A DNA stretch of 39,242 nucleotides from Sandarakinorhabdus cyanobacteriorum (GCF_002251755.1 NZ_NOXT01000080.1:1-39242), one strand, 5' to 3'; counted from the stretch's first letter, positions 6,761-15,732 are shown. The notes: a model not told the origin generated them from the letters alone. Numbers and translations: made by a program.

Positions 6761-9700
6761 TGGGCTTTGTCCGCCTCTGCGTCGAACGGCCGATCGCCAC
6801 CATCCTGCTCACGCTGGCGGTGGTGTTCGGCGGCTTCTTCGGATACCGCAAGCTGGCGGTGTCGGCCCTGCCCGAGGTGGATCTGCCCACCATCCAGATC
6901 GAGGCCAGCCTGCCCGGCGCCAACCCCGGCACCATGGCGGCATCGGTCGCCACGCCGATCGAACGCCAGCTTTCCACCATCGCCGGCATCGAGCAGGTGA
7001 TTTCCACCAGCAACACCGGCAGCACCCAGATCACCGTGCAGTTCGCGCTGGATCGCGACATTGATTCCGCCGCGCTTGACGTCCAGTCCGTGCTGTCCGC
7101 CGTCACCCGCCGGCTGCCGCCGGAAATGCCCAGCCCGCCCAGCTTCCGCAAGATCAACCCGGCCGATCAGCCGGTGCTGATCATGTCCGTCCGCGACAAG
7201 ACGCGGGCGATGAACGAACTGCAGACGCTGGTCGACACGCTGATGATCCCGCGCCTGTCAACGCTGCCGGGTGCCGGCCAGGTCATCACCTTTGGCGATC
7301 GCCGCTTTGCCATCCGCATCCAGTTCAACCCGCAGGCGCTCGCCGCGCGCAACCTCACCGTCGATGATCTCAGGCAGGCGGTGGCGGCGGCCAACAGCAA
7401 CATCGCGGTGGGCAGCATCACCGGCGGCCCACGCAACTTCACGCTCGATGCCTCCGGCAACATGGAAAAGCCGGCCGATTTCGCCAACATCATCATCGCC
7501 ACCCGCGCTGGTCTGCCGGTGCGCGTCGGCGATGTCGCCAGCGTCATCAGCAGCTATGAACGGCTGCGCGGCGGCACCAAGTTCAACGGCGAGCAGGCGC
7601 TCACCATCGCGGTCTCGCGCCAGCCCGGCGCCAATGTGGTGAAGCTGGTGGACAGCGTGCGCGCCGTCCTGCCCGACATCATCGAGGCGATGCCGCCGTC
7701 CGTCACCATCGCCGAAATCGTCGACCGCTCCGAAAGCGTGCGCGAAAGCGTGTTCGATGCCCAGGTCACGCTGGTTGGCACCGCACTGCTGGTGGTGTTC
7801 GTCATCTATCTGGTGCTCGGCGATGGGCGTGCCACCGCCATCCCGGCGGTCGTGCTGCCGGTGGCGGCCATCGGCACCTTTGCCGGCATGTATTTCTTCG
7901 GCTTCAATCTCGACAATCTTTCGCTTCTGGCGCTCACGCTGGCCACCGGCTTTGTTGTCGATGATGCCATTGTCGTGCTCGAAAACATCGTCCGCCACAC
8001 CGAAGATGGCGAGGAACCGCGCAGCGCCGCCGTCACCGGTGCCAATGAAATCGCCTTCACCGTGCTGTCCATCTCGGTCAGCCTGGTTGCCGTGTTCATC
8101 CCGCTGCTGTTCATGGGCGGCATCATCGGCCGGCTGTTCTTCGAATTCGCCGTGACGATGACGATCGCCATCGGCGTGTCCGCCGTGCTGTCGCTCACCC
8201 TCATCCCGATGATCGCGGCGCGCCTGCTGAAATCCGGCCATCACGAACCCGGCCGCCTGGCGCGCATCACCACGGCCGCCTTCGCCCGCCTCACCAGCCG
8301 CTATCTCTGGGCCTTCGATTGGACGCTGCAGCATCGCAAGGTGGTCGGCGGCCTCACCATCGCCTCTGTCGTCATTGCCGTCTGGGGGTTCACCGTGGTG
8401 CCCAAGGGCTTCTTCCCCACCGAAGACACCGGCTCCATCTTCTTCGGCACCGAAGGTGCGCCCGATATCGGCTTCACCGAAATGCAGAAGAAGCAGGACA
8501 TCATTGCTGCCATCGTGCGCAAGGATCCGGCGGTGGAACGGGTCAACTCCATCCTGGGCGGGGAGGCCAATCGCGGCCGCATGTTCGCGCCGCTGAAGCC
8601 GCGTGACGAGCGGGACAGCATCGAGGTGGTGCAGGCCCGGCTGCGCAAGGCGGTATCCCAGGTCCCCGGTTTCTCGGCCTTCCCCAACGTGCCGCAAAAT
8701 CTCAATCTCGGCGGCCGCCCTAGCCCGACCAACTATCAATACACGATCTCGGCGGTGGACAAGGAAGCCCTCTATGGTTTCGCGCCCAAGCTGGAACAGG
8801 CGATGCGCGCCATTCCCGGCATGGTTGATGTGAACAGCGATTATCAGCGTGGTGGCCGCCAGGCCTTTGTGGAGGTGGACCGCGATGCCGCCGCCCGCCT
8901 GGGCGTGCCGGTCGATGCCATCCGCCGCGTGTTGCTCGCCGCCTATGGCAACCAGCAGATCAGCCGCATCTACACCGATGCCGATGATTATCAGGTCATC
9001 ATGGAAATCGATCCGGCGGCCCAGATGAACCCGGATGCCATCGGCCTGCTCACCGTGCGCGGCAGCAATGCCGGCCTTGTCACCCTGTCCAGCGTCACCC
9101 GCATCCGGGTGGAAGGGGCACCGCTCACCATCTCGCACCAAAGCCAGCTGCCCGCCGTCACAATCAGCTTCAACCTTGCTCCCGGCATCGCGCTCAGCCA
9201 GGTCAAGCCGCTGATCGAAAAGGCTTCGGCCGAGATCGGTACGCCGATGGGCGTTTCGGGCGCGCTGGGCGGCAATGCCCAGCAGTTCGAAGCCAGCACC
9301 AAATCCATGCCGATCCTGTTCCTGGCGGCGATCATCGTCATCTACATCGTGCTGGGCGTGCTCTATGAAAGCTTCGTCCACCCGATCACCATCCTGTCCG
9401 GCCTGCCGGCGGCCGGCATCGGTGCAGTGGCCTTCCTGTGGCTGTTCGACATGCCGCTGGATGTGATCGGCATCATCGGCGTCGTGCTGCTCATCGGGAT
9501 CGTCAAGAAGAACGCCATCATGATGATCGATTTTGCCCTGGCCGGGCAGCGCGAACATGGCTGGACGCCGGCGCACGCCATTCGCGAGGCCGCTGAAAAG
9601 CGCTTCCGCCCGATCATGATGACCACCTTTGCCGCCATGGCCGGCGCGGCGCCGCTGGCCTTTGGCCTGGGCGCCGGGGCCGAACTGCGCCAGCCGCTGG

Positions 9701-9873
9701 GCATTGCCGTGCTGGGCGGCCTCGTCGTCTCCCAGGTGCTCACCCTGTTCATCACGCCGGTGGTCTATCTTGGCATCGAAAGCGTCATGCAGTGGGTGCG
9801 CGTCCGCCGCGGCGCGGCCGAAATCAAGGAACTGCCCGGCGCGGCCGCCTTCCGGCCGGAAGCCGCCGAATAA
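6760..9873 (+). CDS. RND multidrug efflux pump subunit, MdtB/MdtC-like (HAE1)
   Basis: A 1037-residue proton-driven inner-membrane exporter of the AcrB superfamily. The architecture is as expected: TM1 in the first 30 residues, a large periplasmic loop, TM2-TM6 near residues 330-490, TM7 near 535, a second periplasmic loop, then TM8-TM12. The paired aspartates of TM4 needed for the proton relay are present at residues 401-402 in FVVDDAIVVLENI. The segments DRDIDSAALDVQ and NPADQPVLI resemble the MdtB/MdtC/MuxB group more than AcrB. Such pumps often work as heterotrimers of two RND proteins, but only one is encoded here, so it may be a homotrimer (inference). It is coupled to the adaptor gene. 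Its last 50 bases overlap the 3' end of the opposing cytochrome c peroxidase gene. Confidence 0.95.
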   Translation: MGFVRLCVERPIATILLTLAVVFGGFFGYRKLAVSALPEVDLPTIQIEASLPGANPGTMAASVATPIERQLSTIAGIEQVISTSNTGSTQITVQFALDRDIDSAALDVQSVLSAVTRRLPPEMPSPPSFRKINPADQPVLIMSVRDKTRAMNELQTLVDTLMIPRLSTLPGAGQVITFGDRRFAIRIQFNPQALAARNLTVDDLRQAVAAANSNIAVGSITGGPRNFTLDASGNMEKPADFANIIIATRAGLPVRVGDVASVISSYERLRGGTKFNGEQALTIAVSRQPGANVVKLVDSVRAVLPDIIEAMPPSVTIAEIVDRSESVRESVFDAQVTLVGTALLVVFVIYLVLGDGRATAIPAVVLPVAAIGTFAGMYFFGFNLDNLSLLALTLATGFVVDDAIVVLENIVRHTEDGEEPRSAAVTGANEIAFTVLSISVSLVAVFIPLLFMGGIIGRLFFEFAVTMTIAIGVSAVLSLTLIPMIAARLLKSGHHEPGRLARITTAAFARLTSRYLWAFDWTLQHRKVVGGLTIASVVIAVWGFTVVPKGFFPTEDTGSIFFGTEGAPDIGFTEMQKKQDIIAAIVRKDPAVERVNSILGGEANRGRMFAPLKPRDERDSIEVVQARLRKAVSQVPGFSAFPNVPQNLNLGGRPSPTNYQYTISAVDKEALYGFAPKLEQAMRAIPGMVDVNSDYQRGGRQAFVEVDRDAAARLGVPVDAIRRVLLAAYGNQQISRIYTDADDYQVIMEIDPAAQMNPDAIGLLTVRGSNAGLVTLSSVTRIRVEGAPLTISHQSQLPAVTISFNLAPGIALSQVKPLIEKASAEIGTPMGVSGALGGNAQQFEASTKSMPILFLAAIIVIYIVLGVLYESFVHPITILSGLPAAGIGAVAFLWLFDMPLDVIGIIGVVLLIGIVKKNAIMMIDFALAGQREHGWTPAHAIREAAEKRFRPIMMTTFAAMAGAAPLAFGLGAGAELRQPLGIAVLGGLVVSQVLTLFITPVVYLGIESVMQWVRVRRGAAEIKELPGAAAFRPEAAE

Positions 9874-11092
9874 CCCATCGGAACGGGCTGCTGAAGCGGC
9901 TGTCTGCCGCCAGATTGCTGTCGGTCAGGGTTTCCATGAACGCCACCAGCGCGGCCTTGTCGGCCGCGCTCAGGTTCAGCCGCTGCGGCCCGCCGCCGGG
10001 CGCGCGCAACCTGTTGTCCAGCGCCGGGCCGGCCTGCACCCCGCTGTTGTAGAATTCCACCACCTCGGCCAGCGTCGCGAAGCGGCCATCGTGCATGAAC
10101 GCGCGCGACAGGCCGACGCTCTTGAGGCTGGGGGATTTGAACACGCGGGTTTCGCCGGCATCCAGGCCATTGCTCTGCGAATTGGCCGCCAGCGCAAAGG
10201 TGGGCGGCACGTGGCAGGCCGAACAGCCTGCGCCGCCACCGCCCTGGCCGGTCATGAACAATTGCCGGCTGCGGTTTTCCTGATCGGAAAAGCCGGCCAG
10301 CGTGGCATTCAGATTGCGGTTAGGCGCGGTGGCGCTGAACACCGTGGCATAGGCCGTGTCCCACCGGCTGCTGCTGCTGATCATTGCGCGCTGGAACTGG
10401 GCCAGCGCCTGCGTCAGCCGCGCTTCGGTCACGGTCGGGCTACCAAAGGCGAAGGTGAACAGCTCCTGGTAATAGGCGATGCCCTGCAGCCGGGTGATCA
10501 GGGCGTTGATGCCACCCGCCGCGCTGTCCCAGCCCATTTCGATGGGGTTGATGATGGGCTGGCTGGCCTGCGCCTCCACCGATGCGGCGCGGCGGTCCCA
10601 GAACATCGTGCCCGGCCGCCAATAGCGGATATTGGCCAGCCGCATTGCGTGGGCAGATGTGAAGGCCGTGCCGGAAAAACCGGTGGAAAAACGGTTGGGA
10701 TCATCAAAGCTGTTGGCCTGACGATGGCAGGACGCGCAGGAAATGCTGCCATTCACGCTCAACTGCCGGTCATAAAACAACACCCGGCCCAGTGTGGCGA
10801 TGCGGTTGTTGAGGGCATTCTCGGCCGGCGTGTTGTCCAGCGCGGTCACCGTCGCATCATAATAGGCCGGCAGGTTGGCCGGCGCGTAATCGACCAGATT
10901 GGCGAAATCCAGCGCCAGCACCGCCGACACGCTGGCCGGGGTGGCCACGGTGGGAGTTGGCGTTGGCGTTGGTGCCGGGGCAGGGGCTGGTGTTGCGACC
11001 GCCGTGGCGCCCGTGGTGCTGCCACCGGATCCGCCGCAGCCGGCCAGCAGCAATGTGGCCGCCAATGCCATGGCGCTTGCCCCGTGTTTCAT
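9824..11092 (-). CDS. Di-haem cytochrome c peroxidase family lipoprotein
   Basis: A 422-residue exported protein. The lipobox LLLAGC (Cys19) predicts lipid anchoring, followed by a Gly/Ser stretch and an AP/TP-repeat linker (residues 35-50). Two c-haem sites are present: CASCH at 119-123 and CSACH at 290-294, with spacing typical of the bacterial CCP/MauG superfamily (PF03150). The conserved motifs LGRVLFYD before the first haem and FKSPSLKSVGLSRAFMHDGRF after the second support this. It should reduce hydrogen peroxide in the periplasm or act as a related haem oxidase. The ATG at 11090-11092 follows GGGAGAGGG. The family usually ends near DSRFSSPFR; the last 16 residues (an Arg-rich tail) are translated across the end of the RND gene and look like read-through to a new stop. 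Confidence 0.9.
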   Translation of the reverse strand: MKHGASAMALAATLLLAGCGGSGGSTTGATAVATPAPAPAPTPTPTPTVATPASVSAVLALDFANLVDYAPANLPAYYDATVTALDNTPAENALNNRIATLGRVLFYDRQLSVNGSISCASCHRQANSFDDPNRFSTGFSGTAFTSAHAMRLANIRYWRPGTMFWDRRAASVEAQASQPIINPIEMGWDSAAGGINALITRLQGIAYYQELFTFAFGSPTVTEARLTQALAQFQRAMISSSSRWDTAYATVFSATAPNRNLNATLAGFSDQENRSRQLFMTGQGGGGAGCSACHVPPTFALAANSQSNGLDAGETRVFKSPSLKSVGLSRAFMHDGRFATLAEVVEFYNSGVQAGPALDNRLRAPGGGPQRLNLSAADKAALVAFMETLTDSNLAADSRFSSPFRWVIRRLPAGRRPRRAVP

Positions 11093-11209
11093 CGGCCCTC
11101 TCCCTTGCAGGCCTTACGCGCCGCAACCGGGCAATCCCCCACCTCAATCTTGCAACAGGCTTGAGGCGCGGCAATTCTGGCGTAACCTGCCCGCAAAGGA
11201 GCCACCGCC

Positions 11210-11617
11210 ATGCCCACCGCCGCCGATCATCTCGCCCGCTGGCAGCACTATGTGAAAAACCCCGATCATCAGGCCCTGTGGGACATGCTGCACCCCGATG
11301 CCGTGTTCGAAAGCCCGGTGGTCCACACCCCACAGCGCGGCCGTGAGACCGTGTTCAAATATCTCGCCAGCGCCGACAAGGTGCTGGGCGGGGAGGGGTT
11401 CCGCTACACCGGCCAATGGCTGAACGACACCAGCGCGATCATCGAATTTGAAAATGTCATCAACGGCATCAAGGTGAACGGCATCGACATGATCAGCTGG
11501 AACGATGCCGGCCAGATCGTGCATTTCAAGGTGATGGTCCGCCCGCTGAAGGCTATCCAGATGGTCCACCAGATGATGGGTGAGATGCTTCAGAAAATGG
11601 CCAGCCAACCCGCCTAG
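11210..11617 (+). CDS. NTF2-like (SnoaL-type) protein
   Basis: A 135-residue soluble protein of the nuclear transport factor 2 fold. The N-terminus (ADHLARWQHYVKNPDHQALWDMLHPDAVFESPVV) is the typical helical cone entrance leading to the first strand, and the strands FRYTGQWLNDTSAIIEFENVI and IDMISWNDAGQIVHFKVMVRP form the curved sheet. No enzymatic signature beyond the fold can be read. Members range from ketosteroid isomerases and polyketide cyclases to binding proteins. The ATG is preceded by AAGGAG at a good distance. No signal peptide. Gene context gives no pathway; a palindromic repeat follows directly after the stop. Confidence 0.8.
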   Translation: MPTAADHLARWQHYVKNPDHQALWDMLHPDAVFESPVVHTPQRGRETVFKYLASADKVLGGEGFRYTGQWLNDTSAIIEFENVINGIKVNGIDMISWNDAGQIVHFKVMVRPLKAIQMVHQMMGEMLQKMASQPA

Positions 11618-11619
11618 AT

Positions 11620-11662
11620 CCTCCCCAAACTTGTTTGGGGAGGTGGCGCGCAGCGCCGGAGG
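11620..11662 (+). repeat. Palindromic dispersed-repeat-like element after the NTF2 gene
   Basis: Bases 11620-11630 and 11633-11643 form a perfect 11-bp inverted repeat (CCTCCCCAAAC and its complement) around a TT loop. It is followed by a second, smaller palindrome GGCGC/GCGCC (11645-11649 and 11653-11657) and GGAGGGG. The two-part structure resembles REP-like elements scattered between genes in sphingomonad chromosomes (from memory). It lies 3 bases after the NTF2 stop and may also end transcription, though no T run follows. No second copy was seen in this window. Confidence 0.6.
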
Positions 11663-11724
11663 GGCAATCCCGCGACAGCGTGTCAACAGGCCAGCCCCGC
11701 CCCGGCTCTGCTATTCGCTCCGCC

Positions 11725-12102
11725 ATGCGCCGATTGCTTCTTCTCGCCCTGCCGCTTGCTGCCTGCGCGCCGGAACTGCCGCCCGAACAACTGGCCGCCC
11801 GCCGCGCCGAGGCCCTGATGGCCCGCGCCGGCCATGCGGGCACCACGCTGCTGGCCCCCATCGCTGGTCTGGACACGAACGGCCAGCCGGGCGTCTGTGG
11901 CCTCATCGAAACCCGCGCCGGCCCGGTGCGCGCCGTGGTTGAACTGGCCACCGGCGCCGTCCGCACCGGTTCACCGGCCAGCCAAGGCGTCAGCCGCCAG
12001 GATCTGGGCGAAACCCGCTATTGCGACGACGTGGCCCGCGCCCGTTGGGACCGCATGAAAACCGCCGACCCTGTCGGCCTGATTGCCCGCCTGGGAGCTT
12101 AG
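11725..12102 (+). CDS. Small lipoprotein of unknown function
   Basis: A 125-residue protein with a short lipoprotein signal, MRRLLLLALPLAAC, Cys14 being the likely lipidated residue. The mature part has two further Cys residues (in GVCGLIE and TRYCDD), which could form a disulfide in the periplasm. No known domain is recognised. The reading frame is open 90 bases further upstream, but that stretch lies in the dispersed repeat, and the ATG at 11725 gives the clean lipoprotein signal. Its stop overlaps the stop of the convergent enoyl-CoA hydratase-family gene by four bases. Confidence 0.7.
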   Translation: MRRLLLLALPLAACAPELPPEQLAARRAEALMARAGHAGTTLLAPIAGLDTNGQPGVCGLIETRAGPVRAVVELATGAVRTGSPASQGVSRQDLGETRYCDDVARARWDRMKTADPVGLIARLGA

Positions 12103-12887
12103 GCCGAATAGCGCGGCGGCCGCTTCTCGAGGAACGCAGCCAGGCCTTCCTTGAAGTCATCACTCGCCGCCGCCATCAGCTGGTTGCGGTTTTCCATCGC
12201 AATGGCGGCCTCAAGGCTGGGTGCGTCGATGGCAAAACCCAGGCCCTCTTTCGTCATCCTGAGGCCAATGGGGGAGGTGGCCAGCATTTCGGCCACCAGC
12301 GCCTCGCCTGCGGCCACCAGATCCTCATCTGCGGTCACCTGGCTGACCAATCCGGTCACCAAAGCGCGGTTTGCGTCCACGAAACGCCCGGTCATCATCA
12401 GCTCGGCAGCCAGGCTGGCACCGACCAGACGCGGCAGGAAATAGGAGACACCCATGTCGCAGCTGGTCAGCCCCAGCTTGATGAAGGCGGCGTTCATCCG
12501 CGCCGACTGCCCGGCGATGCGGATGTCGCTGGCCAGCGCAAAGGCAAAGCCGCCGCCACAGGCCGGCCCGTGCACCAGGCTGACAATCGGCTGCGGGCAG
12601 CGGCGCATCTTCACATAGACATCCGCCAGCCAGCCCTGAAAGCCAAAACCGCCACCAAAGGGCGCGATTTCAGAGCCTTGCGCCTTGATGTCGAGCCCCG
12701 CACAAAAAGCCCGGCCGGCGCCCTTCATCACGACAATGCGGGTATCAGCGGCATGAAACAGCCCGCCGAAATAATCCGAAAGTTCGGCCACCATCTGGTT
12801 GTTGATGCTGTTCAGCTGCTCGGGCCGGTTCAGCGTCAGCCAATCGACCGCGCCCTTCTTCTCGACCTGGATTGTCTCGTATGTCAT
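12099..12887 (-). CDS. Enoyl-CoA hydratase/isomerase family protein, atypical active site
   Basis: A 262-residue crotonase-fold protein (EchA group). The oxyanion-hole segments are recognisable as AFCAGLDIK (residues 60-68) and HGPACGGGFAFALASDIRIA (106-125). The two glutamates that catalyse hydration in classical enoyl-CoA hydratase are missing: the first position (after GGG) is Ala115 and the second is Phe135 in MNAAFIKLGL. Asp144 in SCDMG is close to the position of the second acidic residue of dienoyl-CoA isomerase-like members. It is therefore better described as a crotonase-family protein of unproven reaction than as a hydratase. The ATG at 12885-12887 lies 7 bases after the stop of the VWA gene, so the two are likely co-transcribed. 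Confidence 0.85.
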   Translation of the reverse strand: MTYETIQVEKKGAVDWLTLNRPEQLNSINNQMVAELSDYFGGLFHAADTRIVVMKGAGRAFCAGLDIKAQGSEIAPFGGGFGFQGWLADVYVKMRRCPQPIVSLVHGPACGGGFAFALASDIRIAGQSARMNAAFIKLGLTSCDMGVSYFLPRLVGASLAAELMMTGRFVDANRALVTGLVSQVTADEDLVAAGEALVAEMLATSPIGLRMTKEGLGFAIDAPSLEAAIAMENRNQLMAAASDDFKEGLAAFLEKRPPRYSA

Positions 12888-12894
12888 TGGAAAA

Positions 12895-14073
12895 TCACTT
12901 CTTCCGGCTCAGTTCGCGCATGCCGCGGTCCAGCCCTTCCAAGGTCAGTGGGAACATGCGGTTCGTCATGATCTCGCGGATCATCCGGATGGATTGGCCA
13001 TTGTCCCAATGCTTCTCCGGGATCGGGTTCAGCCAGATCGAGCTGTGATAGATGTCCAGCATCCGGCGCAGCCACACCTCGCCCGGCTCCTCGTTCCAAT
13101 GCTCGGTGCTGCCGCCGGCATAGCTGATCTCATAGGGGCTCATGGACGCATCGCCGACGAACACCAGCTTGTAATCATGAGGAAATTTGTGGAGCACGTC
13201 CATCATCGGCGTGCGTTCCGTCCAGCGGCGCTTGTTGTCCTTCCACACCGCCTCATAGGGGCAGTTGTGGAAATAGAAGAATTCCAGATGCTTGAATTCC
13301 GACTTGGCAGCCGAAAACAGCTCCTCGCACAGCTTGATGTGCGGGTCCATCGAACCGCCGATGTCCAGCATTAGCAGCAATTTCACCGCATTGTGCCGTT
13401 CCGGCCGCATGACGATATCGAGCCAGCCCTGCTTGGCGGTGCCGCGGATGGTCGAATCCAGGTCCAGTTCGTCGGCCGCGCCCTCGCGGGCAAAGCGGCG
13501 CAACCGGCGCAGCGCCACCTTGATGTTGCGGGTGCCCAGCTCAACCGTCGAGTCCAGGTTCTTGAATTCACGCTTGTCCCACACCTTCACCGCGCTCTGT
13601 TTGCGCCCGTCCTTCTGGCCGATGCGCACGCCCTCCGGATTTGATCCCTGCGCCCCAAAGGGCGATTTGCCCGCCGTGCCAATCCACTTGTTGCCGCCCT
13701 CGTGGCGCTTCTTCTGCTCCTCCAGCCGCTTCTGGAGGGTTTCCATCAGCTTGTCCCAGCCCATCTTCTCGAGCTCGGCCATTTCCTCGGGCGTCAGGTT
13801 CAGTTCGGCCAAGGCCTTGAGCCATTCGGCCGGAATCTCCGTTTCACCCGTTTCAAGTGTTGGCTCCAGGCCCTTGAACACCTTGGCAAACACCATGTCG
13901 AACCGGTCGAGCAGGCCTTCGTCCTTCACATAGGTGGCGCGGGCGAGATAATAGAAATCGGTGATCGAGAAATCGATCGCATCGCTCTTCAGCGCCTCCA
14001 GCAGGATCAGATGCTCCTTCATGGAGGCCGGGATCTTCGCGGCACGCAGCTCTTCGAGAAAGTTCAGGAACAT
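12895..14073 (-). CDS. VWA domain protein, CoxE-like
   Basis: A 392-residue cytosolic protein with a C-terminal von Willebrand A domain of the CoxE type (PF05762). The N-terminal 200 residues are helical and charged (EEMAELEKMGWDKLMETLQKRLEEQKKRH around residues 97-124). The metal-ion adhesion site reads DIGGSM at 237-242, a DxGxS form where the second residue of the usual DxSxS triad is Gly. Proteins of this type work with MoxR-family AAA+ ATPases as chaperone pairs for metal-centre insertion or complex maturation. A fitting MoxR gene is at 19169-20011, on the same strand but separated by five unrelated genes. The start has AAAGG at a suitable distance. The crotonase-family gene follows 7 bases after the stop. 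Confidence 0.88.
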   Translation of the reverse strand: MFLNFLEELRAAKIPASMKEHLILLEALKSDAIDFSITDFYYLARATYVKDEGLLDRFDMVFAKVFKGLEPTLETGETEIPAEWLKALAELNLTPEEMAELEKMGWDKLMETLQKRLEEQKKRHEGGNKWIGTAGKSPFGAQGSNPEGVRIGQKDGRKQSAVKVWDKREFKNLDSTVELGTRNIKVALRRLRRFAREGAADELDLDSTIRGTAKQGWLDIVMRPERHNAVKLLLMLDIGGSMDPHIKLCEELFSAAKSEFKHLEFFYFHNCPYEAVWKDNKRRWTERTPMMDVLHKFPHDYKLVFVGDASMSPYEISYAGGSTEHWNEEPGEVWLRRMLDIYHSSIWLNPIPEKHWDNGQSIRMIREIMTNRMFPLTLEGLDRGMRELSRKK

Positions 14074-14137
14074 CGGTCAGGGCCTTTCGTTCGGCGACTG
14101 TCGCTGCCCGGGGCTGGCAGCGCAATGCGGAAATTTG

Positions 14138-14782
14138 TCAGCCGGCGCCGGCCTGCCAGCGCGCCAACTGGTCGGCAAAGGCCTGAACAAACGCCGGCCG
14201 CGCCTCCGCCCGTGCCACATAGGCGGCCAGCACCGGATAGTCCGGCAGCAACCGCGCTGCCGCCGGCCGCCGCAGCGCACAGACCATCATGATATCGGCC
14301 GCGCCGAAGTCACCCACCAGCCATTCAGCCTCGCCCAGGGCGCTCGCCAGATCATCCAGCCGCTGCCGCAGCCGCGCCTCGATCAAGGGCAGGCGTTCGG
14401 GCGTCCACGGCCGGTCACCTTCCAGCAGCACCGCGACCTCGCGCTCGACAATCACCGGTTCCACCGTCGCCACTGCGGCAAACATCCAGGCCACGGCGCG
14501 CCCGCGCAGCGCCGGTTCCCTTGGCAACAGGCCATGTTGTTCTGCGACATGCAGCACGATGGCGCCGGATTCGAACAGGGTCAGCCCGTCCGTTTCCAGC
14601 GTCGGGATCTGGCCAAAGGGCTGGCGCGCCTTGTGGTCCGCTGTCTTCAGCTCTGCGAACGACAACGGCCGCAGGTCATGCGCCACCCCGGCTTCCAGCA
14701 GCGCCCAGCGCACCGCCATGTCCCGCGCCAGCCCGCACCCGCCATCGGGGGAGGCAGCAAAGACTGAGATGACCGGCGTCAT
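14138..14782 (-). CDS. Glutathione S-transferase family protein
   Basis: A 214-residue GST. The thioredoxin-like N-terminal domain is seen in residues 5-82, with the cis-proline in GQIPTLETDG (Pro60) and the glutathione-binding Glu-Ser pair at 71-72 (LFESGAIVLHVAE). The C-terminal all-helical domain follows, with the N-capping-type motif WLVGDFGAADIMM. The reading frame is open 43 codons upstream, but the ATG at 14780-14782 overlaps the stop of the SDR gene (ATGA) and begins directly with the first strand, so it is preferred. The arrangement shows coupled translation with the SDR. It could conjugate or isomerise an intermediate of the same pathway (inference). Class not assignable from sequence alone. 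Confidence 0.88.
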   Translation of the reverse strand: MTPVISVFAASPDGGCGLARDMAVRWALLEAGVAHDLRPLSFAELKTADHKARQPFGQIPTLETDGLTLFESGAIVLHVAEQHGLLPREPALRGRAVAWMFAAVATVEPVIVEREVAVLLEGDRPWTPERLPLIEARLRQRLDDLASALGEAEWLVGDFGAADIMMVCALRRPAAARLLPDYPVLAAYVARAEARPAFVQAFADQLARWQAGAG

Positions 14783-15732
14783 CCGCGCAGGGCCTTGAGC
14801 GTGCGGTTGGGCGGGATCAGCGTGTCGATGCGGCCGCCGGGGTAAAAGGCGCGGATCGGCGCCTGTTCGGGCACGCTGGCGAGTGCGGAGGCCAGCGCTT
14901 CGACCGGCCATTGCCCGTCGCCGCTTACCAGCCAGTCAGCGCTCCACGGTTGATACACCGCTACGTCCGGCCCTTCGGAGCCAAAGATGCGGCCGGTGAA
15001 GCGGTTGAGATGGCTGGCAAGATAGACCACCAGCGGTGAGACATGGTCCGGCAGATGCCGGTCAAAGCCGTCGGCGCGCGGCATCAGCTGGTCCACGCTT
15101 GGGCTGGCCATCACCATGCGGGTGCGGGCGGCCGGCGCGATGGCATTGGCGCGAACGCCCAGGTGCGCAAGCTCCTGCGCTGCCACCACGGTCAGGGCCG
15201 CAATCCCCGCCTTGGCCGCGCAATAGGGGCCGCCGTCCGGCATCGGATGCACGCCCACCGGCGATGTGGTGTTGATGATGGCCCGCCCGTCCTGCCGGCC
15301 CTGTTTGGCCCACCAGGCAGCCGCGTGGTGGCACACGGCCGTGGTGCCCTTCAGGTGGACGGCGGTTTCCAGATCATAATCGGCCTCCGTCAGGTTGATC
15401 AGACTGGCCGGGCGGTTGATGCCGGCGTTGTTGACCACGATGTCCAGACCGCCAAAGGCCGCGATCGCATCATCGATGATGCACCTGGCACCAGCCCAAT
15501 CCGCCACGCTGGCCCGGTTGGCCACCGCGCGCCCACCAGCAGCGGTGATTTCGGCCACCACGGCGGTGGCGGCGTCCTCCCCATTTTCAGAAGGGGCGCC
15601 GCCGGTCACGCTGCCGCCCAGATCGTTCACCACCACCGATGCACCATGGGCGGCCAGGGCCAGGGCATGGCATCGCCCCAGGCCCCGGCCTGCGCCTGTC
15701 ACAATCGCGACCTTGCCCGCCAGAAGCGCCAT
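14779..15732 (-). CDS. SDR family dehydrogenase, MFE-2 hydroxyacyl-CoA dehydrogenase-like
   Basis: A 317-residue short-chain dehydrogenase. The coenzyme motif TGAGRGLG spans 12-19, VVVNDLGG at 34-41 is the stretch typical of the peroxisomal multifunctional-enzyme-2 group, NNAG is at 101-104, and the catalytic Ser157, Tyr170 and Lys174 are all present. The C-terminal 80 residues, with RIFGSEGPDVAVYQPW, are longer than in standard SDRs, as in MFE-2-like proteins that oxidise 3-hydroxyacyl-CoA. I chose the ATG at 15730-15732 because AGGGAG lies nine bases before it; a start seven codons earlier is possible. It is divergent from the next SDR gene with only about 42 bases between them, and overlaps the GST gene downstream. 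Confidence 0.88.
   Translation of the reverse strand: MALLAGKVAIVTGAGRGLGRCHALALAAHGASVVVNDLGGSVTGGAPSENGEDAATAVVAEITAAGGRAVANRASVADWAGARCIIDDAIAAFGGLDIVVNNAGINRPASLINLTEADYDLETAVHLKGTTAVCHHAAAWWAKQGRQDGRAIINTTSPVGVHPMPDGGPYCAAKAGIAALTVVAAQELAHLGVRANAIAPAARTRMVMASPSVDQLMPRADGFDRHLPDHVSPLVVYLASHLNRFTGRIFGSEGPDVAVYQPWSADWLVSGDGQWPVEALASALASVPEQAPIRAFYPGGRIDTLIPPNRTLKALRG

Noticed and set aside
7258-9576. 772-codon minus-strand frame inside the RND pump gene
   Set aside because: High GC and codon bias leave the antisense frame open; the product is His/Asp-rich and lacks any domain.
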